Positions 58,536 through 64,000 of a stretch of 64,000 nucleotides of DNA are shown piece after piece; the first letter of the stretch is position 1; each line of letters opens with the position of its first letter. This DNA is from Sesamum alatum (Eukaryota > Streptophyta > Magnoliopsida > Lamiales > Pedaliaceae): positions 26,331,395 to 26,395,394 of the forward strand of contig JACGWO010000004.1 of the NCBI GenBank assembly GCA_034509735.1, given 5' to 3'. The translations under genes were made by a program, and so were the position numbers. Under the pieces are notes generated by a model that saw only the letters and a list, made by a program, of their open reading frames with translations, did not search any database and was not told where the DNA came from.

Positions 58536-59015
58536 GTTTTTTTGTTTGAAATAATAATTTTATTTTATAAAGTATAAAAATTTAATTTTATATATTGTGG
58601 ATATATTATAAATTATAAATATATTTTTAATTAAAATTTATATAATATATTATATAAATATTCAATTTTAAATGTGAGGGGTATTTTATTCATTGCTTCT
58701 AAAATATTTGTTTAGGTTGATCAGGGGACGATATGATTTATTGTTCGTAACATAAAGGTGGCTTTTTATATTGAAATTTTCACATAGGGGGTTTTTAATA
58801 TTTTTCATATCACTGGGATCAAAATGAATTTAGCCCTTTAGTATTGGTAGTTATATGTTGATCCGAATTTTATTGATACATGTCAATAATTATTAATTTT
58901 GCCTTATTTATGAATTTGATGAGTGCTGAATATGATGTTTTTTCCCATTGATATGGAAAACGAGAATAACTAGTTTTATGTCTAATACTTTGGACATAAA
59001 TCTGGCAGTATCATC

Positions 59016-60309
59016 TAGGGGTGATCAAAAAATTTGAAACCGCCCAAAGGCCCTCGAACCAAACTAAATCGAATTTTTTTTTATGATTTATCTTTCAAAT
59101 CGCGATTCTAAATTTAAAGTCAAACCACATCGGACTTTTGATTTAGTTTTAATTTAGAACTTTCAAAAATCGCCAAAAATCGAATCGAATCGCTAAATAC
59201 ATAAGTATTTTTTTAAACTATATATATAATAATTTGATAAAATAATTAATTGTTCAGAAAAATTTCATATTCAAATTATATAAGCCCAAAATGCATAGTA
59301 ATTTGATAAAAAAATGTGTTTAATTCTGTAAGCCTATTAGAACTTTAAGCTCGTTAGATTCTTATTCCACTTTCTCATTAATTTTTTCCCCCTCTTTTTT
59401 TTTTTTTTTTTTTCTAACTCTCCCTTTCCCTCCTCTCTCTTTCTCTCTTTTGCCGTTTCTATTCTTTATTCTCTCTCAGACTCTTTTATTCATTTTCTTT
59501 ATTCTTTCTCAGTCTTCTCTTTCACTCATTTTTCCCTCTCCCTTTCTCTTCTTCGTCCACCGCACCTCTACCACCTTCACCAAGCATCGCCGCTAGCTCC
59601 GCCTGCCCAGCCGCAAAAATTTTGTGAAGTTTTTGAAAATATTTTATAATGTGATGTTGAAGTTTTCGAGTTCATCTTATATCACTTCAAATGCATTTTT
59701 TTAACTTGCAATTTTACATGTCCGTTTATCTACTATGATGAATAAGGAATATTATCACATGGCATCAATGGCTATTCGCATTAGAAACAAATTCAATAAG
59801 TATTGGGAGAATATTACCTGGTACTAATTATCAAATATTGATTCATGATTAATTAAATTTGATATGTTTCTTGACAATATATTTGATATGTCCATAACCG
59901 ACCTTGGCCTTTGTTCGATTAAGTATTTCCCTATTGCTTAATTTTCTAGATTGTCTATATCGATATCAAACTTATGACTTCAGAAATTAATTACTATATA
60001 TGTTCTTATATTTTAATCTATTTAAAGTTGTGGAGAGTGTTGGTGGTTATGATGCATAATATTCGTCTTTTGTGCTTGCTTAATACAAACACTTATTTTA
60101 CTTCTTGATTTTTATTAGTCTCAACGTCTTATTTTTGTTATAAGTATTAAAATCGCCAAACCGCCCCAACCGTCCGAGACTGCCCAAAACCGCACCTTTG
60201 ATTTTGGTTTTAAAAGTGACAATTTAAAAAATTATTTTATAAAACCGCCAATGACAATTCGATTTAAAAATAACTTTAAAAAATCAAAATCGCAATGTGA
60301 GCACCCCTA
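59016..60309. mobile_element. hAT non-autonomous element, 1.29 kb, TSD GTATCATC
   Basis: Begins TAGGGGTG and ends CACCCCTA, typical hAT termini. GTATCATC on both sides (59008-59015, 60310-60317) is a perfect 8-bp target duplication. Subterminal regions carry AAACCGCC, AAAATCGCCAAA and CGATTTT words. The interior has a pyrimidine-rich tract at 59345-59560 and no transposase. Confidence 0.9.
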
Positions 60310-60317
60310 GTATCATC

Positions 60318-60750
60318 AATTACAGGCCCTCTCATAGTATTAGCTAAACACTCGATATGTGGGTTAAATTAATATATATATATATATATATATATGGGTT
60401 TATGAAAAATTATATTAACTATAATTATTTTTATTATAAATAGTATCAATATTATAAATTAATGTACAAAAATTTAAAGAAAGCATTATATTGCTAGATT
60501 AATATTTTAAATGAAATTACATTTACAGACATGCCTATGGGATATATTGGAGTAAGAAAAATACGGATATTTTTGTACTTTTTATTTAATGCGTATTAAG
60601 TTCGAGAACTTTTTATTTAATGAGTATTAAGTTAGTTTTTCTCTAAATCGCTTCCACCTGATTAATAGCAAATATATTGTTGAGAAAATTGGATAGGAAA
60701 TTGGTGCGAAAAAAAACATATAACATATAACTATGGTTAATTGACATGGT
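60318..60750. other. AT-rich spacer, no gene
   Basis: A (TA)n microsatellite lies at 60373-60395. Nothing else recognisable. Confidence 0.5.
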
Positions 60751-61547
60751 TAATAATAAATAATTGTAGTAAATAGTCATTGATTATGGGCATGCAATGA
60801 TTGTTGGTCGTGGTTTTTGCGAAAATGGCTAAAACATTTGTCATGACTAAAAGTCCCAGCAAATATTTTACCATAGCTCTTAGTCGTGACAAATAAATTT
60901 TTCATGATAGAAAAACTAATTTTTTGCATTGATTTTATTTAACTATGGTTAATAATAATTATTTATCATTACTTTTAAACATAGCTATTAATACTATAGT
61001 TAATAGTAACTGTTTTTTTTTTTTTCAAATGGTACCAATCCTTAATCAAAAATTCTATCCAAGTGGCATTTGGTTGTACACGTTGTGGCGCACAGTCATC
61101 TCCTACGTGTGCAAGAAATCTGTGTACACCTTTCTAGAGAATTTCAAATATCCTTTCGGTTCGTTGTTCGTTGTATAATTTTTAGGTTTCAGTAAAAAAA
61201 ATATGTATTTTAAATTTTGTATAAATTTTTGTGTGCAATGAAAATTATTTGGATTAATTAACGAGAGTAAATTTAATATTGAAAGGTGTTATCAAATCAA
61301 TAAATTTTTAATGAGAGTACATATAAACGAATATGTTTTTACTTTAATTACTCTTTCAAAAATTGAAAATTGGAAATGAAAACACAAAAAAACAGGCCGG
61401 CATGGAAAATATTTTTTGCTATGGTTATGAGCCATGACAAATGTTTAGCTATGGTTTTTAGCCACGGCAGTCGCAAAAACCACGGCCGATAACAGTTGCG
61501 TAACCGTAGTCAATGACTATTTATTATGAATTTTTATTTTTAACAAT
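60751..61547. mobile_element. Inverted-repeat DNA transposon, ~0.8 kb
   Basis: The arms share AAATAGTCATTGA, CGTGGTTTTTGCG and ACATTTGTCATG in mirrored order, at 60768-60855 and 61430-61525. Related motifs occur at 121-341. Boundaries are approximate and the superfamily is not determined. The 77-codon frame at 60945 is not supported as a gene. Confidence 0.5.
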
Positions 61548-61813
61548 GAAAATTAGAGATGGTTAAATGTTATATTAATTCTTATAATAATTGAACATAT
61601 TAGTTGATTTGATTAATTGATGTATTAAACAATTTAAATTTAAATGTATTAAATAATATAATGAATCGTATGCTATAATATATATATGTATATTCCCTGT
61701 TTATTCAAGCATGGTCAAAAGGTGGGAAAATATACACGGAACTATTCTGGATGCCAAAATATTCAGGCATGGTCAAAAGGTGGTAAAATATGCTTGTACC
61801 TTGCGTTCCAAAC
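61548..61813. other. Spacer with short direct repeat
   Basis: CATGGTCAAAAGGTGG occurs twice, near 61710 and 61767, about 57 bases apart. No gene. Confidence 0.5.
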
Positions 61814-61823
61814 ATTCTGAATG

Positions 61824-62084
61824 GGAAAAAATGCAAGCAATTTTATGTGATATTGCAAATGTGCAAATTGCCTCCTTATGAAAAATAAATAGCAATTTAT
61901 TCCCTTATATTTTTTAAAATGAAGCAATTTAACCCCCTATGTTTTTCTAAATGAAGCAATTTACCTCCCTGCCTAGGGAGGTAAATTGCTTCATTTTGAA
62001 AAATACAGGAAGGTAATTTTTTTTTTCATAGGGGGGTAATTTGTTCATTTGCAATATCACTGGGAGGTAAATTGTATTAAACCC
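61824..62084. mobile_element. Foldback MITE, 261 bp, TSD ATTCTGAATG
   Basis: A near-perfect hairpin centred on CCTCCCTGCCTAGGGAGG near 61976. ATTCTGAATG flanks it at 61814-61823 and 62085-62094. Mirrored words are GAAGCAATTTACCTCCC, GCAAATTGCC-like and ATGTGATATTGCAAAT. Confidence 0.85.
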
Positions 62085-62258
62085 ATTCTGAATGCCATAT
62101 TGCTACATATTAATCATGGGGCAAAATTTATTTTTAGTCTTATGTTTATAGTGTCGGTGCCTCACTTTTTAGTTCTTTTTCTTTTGAACAAACACATTTA
62201 ATCCTTTAAATATGCTAATATTAAAAAAATTACTCCTGGAACTACATTGTAAATAAAT

Positions 62259-62500
62259 GGGGATAAATGCAATTTACCCCCTGTGATATAATAAATGAGC
62301 AAAAATCCCCATGTGAAAAAATAATTAGCAAATTATACCATGTGATCATAAAATGAAGCAAATTACCCCTTATCTTTTCCCTTGATAGGGTTGTAATTTG
62401 CTTCATTTCTCAAAACACAGGGAGGTAATTTGCTAATTATTTTTTCACAGGAGGTTTTTGTTCATTTCTTATATCACAGAGGGTAAATTGCATTTATACC
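62259..62500. mobile_element. Foldback MITE, 242 bp
   Basis: Starts GGGGATAAATGCAATTTACC and ends GGTAAATTGCATTTATACC. Flanks TAAATAAAT and TAAACAAAT match at 8 of 9 positions. It is structurally and in sequence close to the MITE at 61824-62084. Confidence 0.8.
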
Positions 62501-62929
62501 TAAACAAATGTAGGCATGTAATTAGATATACCCAATACATTTAGTCCTGTAATTCTTTTTTAAAATGACACCTTTTATATGGTAACAAGATAAAATCATA
62601 TACTTAAATTACCAAAATACCCCTGATCGTGTGTAATTACCGAATTGCCATCGATTAGTTTATTATACTTGTAAGTTAGTGGGGCTATGTAAATTACCAA
62701 GTTGCCCCTATTCATTAAATTGTGTATGTCAGATGATAGGCGGTAGGGGGTAAATCTGTCTTTGCGCCTCCCTACATTCATCACCGATTTACTAAAATAG
62801 GACGTTTAGTCCATTGTAAAGGGGACTGACTTCTTTTGAAGAGAAATAAAGAGAGAAAGTTTGAAGTTCTTGACTTGCGATGTGTTGGTGTGCTTTGATC
62901 TTACACTTCCCGAATTTCACCCGATCAGC
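62501..62929 (+). repeat. Possible gypsy LTR end / leader
   Basis: Non-coding DNA leading into the primer-site-like sequence at 62930. By position it may be the 3' part of the 5' LTR, but the start of an LTR could not be located and the second LTR lies outside the window. Confidence 0.3.
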
Positions 62930-62940
62930 TTTGGCGCCGC
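62930..62940 (+). other. Gypsy primer-binding-site-like sequence
   Basis: TTTGGCGCCG matches the first bases of the primer site seen in plant Tat/Athila-type gypsy elements (TGGCGCCGTTG type), but diverges after ten bases. Confidence 0.45.
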
Positions 62941-62968
62941 TTGTTAGAAGCTGATCTAAGCATTGAGG

Positions 62969-64000
62969 ATGAACACCCGATCAAGAGTTAGGAATGGGAA
63001 TGCTGGAAAAGAATAACTCAATAGAGGAGGGGAAAGTCATGTGCAAGATCATGTCCCGGAGAATCTGCCTGCTTGCGATCTTCAGAATGAGGGGCAAGGA
63101 GACATTGGGGTTCCGCCTCCGGCCCCAATCATTCAGGCAACTCCCGAGGCACTTCGCCAATTAGTGGAGGATGCATCTGCTCAAGCAGCGGAGAGGGTTG
63201 TTGCCTAGTATATAGCAGGGCACGCGTTACCCCCACGACCCCCTCGTTATCTTCGCAGAGGTCAAGATGCTCCCTTGGCCCCCGTGGGTTGCAAGCAGAG
63301 GCCCGGGGACGCCCACGAAGGTTTGAACTATGAGGAGAAGGTCAACAGCATAGCCATGCAGCCAGAGGACGATTATTACCCTTCACCTCCTCGAAGATGC
63401 GTAGGCGAAGAAGACTACTTCCCACCACCTCCTCAGGGACGGCATGAAGACAACTGTTTCCCCCCTCCGTGTCCGGAGGAGGTGCCGCCAATGCTAGAGG
63501 AAATGTATCGAGATGTGGGCGGTCACATGCCTCCTCCAACTAGGTTCCCGATTCCCTTGAGACCCGGCGGGTACCCAGCGCGGCCTTTGGTAGTAGCGCC
63601 CCCACGAAGAAGTCCATTCGCCCCCCACATTGTAGTAGAAGCCATTCATCAGGGGATCAAGATCCCAAGCCTCAGCGAGTATAACGGAGTGGGCAATCCT
63701 GGGGACCACTTGGACATTTCCTGGCCAGAGCCGATTTGTTAGACATTCGCGACGCGGCTTATTGCAAGTTGTTCCGGACTACCCTTTCGAGGAAGGCAAT
63801 CACATGGTTTAACCAGTTACCATTGGGAACCATTGAGTCATTCGAGCAACTTTCTCAGTGCTTCTTGCACCACTTCGCAATTAATAGACGATATCCCAAA
63901 ACCGCTTTGTATTTGTTTACGATAATCTAACAAGAGAACGAAAGCCTGAGGGGGTACGTGCAACACTTCTACAACATTACACTTTAATATCACTAATTAT
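62969..64000 (+). pseudogene. Ty3/gypsy gag, broken, cut by right edge
   Basis: The ATG at 62969 starts MNTRSRVRNGNAGKE. In-frame stops come at 63014-63016 and near 63208, then a proline-rich linker leads to GIKIPSLSEYNGVGNPGDHL, the classic start of the gypsy gag core. A frameshift near 63710-63735 moves the frame to DAAYCKLFRTTLSRKAITWF and SFEQLSQCFLHHF, the retrotransposon gag (capsid-like) domain, with a stop at 63928-63930. QENESLRGYVQ follows in that frame. Gag forms the particle that packages element RNA. The pol region would lie to the right. The mobile element itself begins somewhere before 62930. Confidence 0.8.

Larger units (their letters stand above)
57584..58836. mobile_element. 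Mutator-type foldback element, TSD TTTAGTATTG
   Basis: Inverted arms start GGGAAAAATACAAGGAACCC and end CACTGGGATCAAAATGAATT plus TAGCCC. TTTAGTATTG flanks both ends (57574-57583, 58837-58846). The interior holds the nested element at 57826-58251 and a GC-rich block at 58396-58535. No protein-coding gene. Confidence 0.75.

Overview
This 64-kb window is transposon-dominated, AT-rich nuclear DNA from a flowering plant, most likely a eudicot. The evidence is plant-type CACTA, Helitron, Copia, Ty3/gypsy, L1-like LINE, hAT and Mutator-type elements, spliceosomal introns, a CYP82-type cytochrome P450, and fragments resembling the plant LRR protein of the AT1G15740 type and the BAH-PHD reader EBS/SHL. 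I could not fix the species. I see no intact host protein-coding gene, and no rRNA, tRNA or CRISPR.

Layout. 1-8200: AT-rich Helitron-derived DNA with a roughly 485-bp tandem array whose units begin with Helitron-like 5' ends, plus nested MITEs. 8200-23211 (minus strand): a broken CYP82-like P450 with two exons (22282-23211 and 9559-10182). Its single intron was inflated to about 12 kb by a 10.8-kb CACTA transposon (10261-21055). A second copy of the exon-1 end plus adjacent intron lies just downstream (8199-9030), the relic of a tandem P450 duplication. The CACTA carries decayed TNP2 and Ptta/En-Spm transposase genes, flanked by two captured host fragments that keep their splice sites: two LRR exons and one BAH exon.

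24900-35600: Helitron-like 5' ends and a 10.16-kb Copia element (25403-35562, minus strand) with 2.2-kb LTRs, ATTTA target duplication, PBS, PPT and a multiply broken gag-pol. 35582-37110: a probable degenerate gypsy-like fragment. 37192-40127: a non-autonomous Helitron (minus) with hairpin tail and two heads. 40427-46985: an L1-like LINE (minus) bounded by a 12-bp target duplication. 48791-51018: a solo LTR of the same Copia family, TSD TGATT. 51770-56117: a CACTA deletion derivative. 56410-62500: small DNA transposons, several with target duplications readable by eye, including a 1.29-kb hAT element with a perfect 8-bp TSD. 62930-64000: the 5' part of a degenerate Ty3/gypsy element running off the right edge.

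Together: nearly everything is layered insertion and decay around the remains of a P450 locus. The most interesting items are the CACTA element carrying two unrelated host gene pieces in its transcriptional orientation, and the repeated multi-headed Helitron structures. Boundaries come from reading termini, target duplications and splice sites by eye. No alignment or database search was run.
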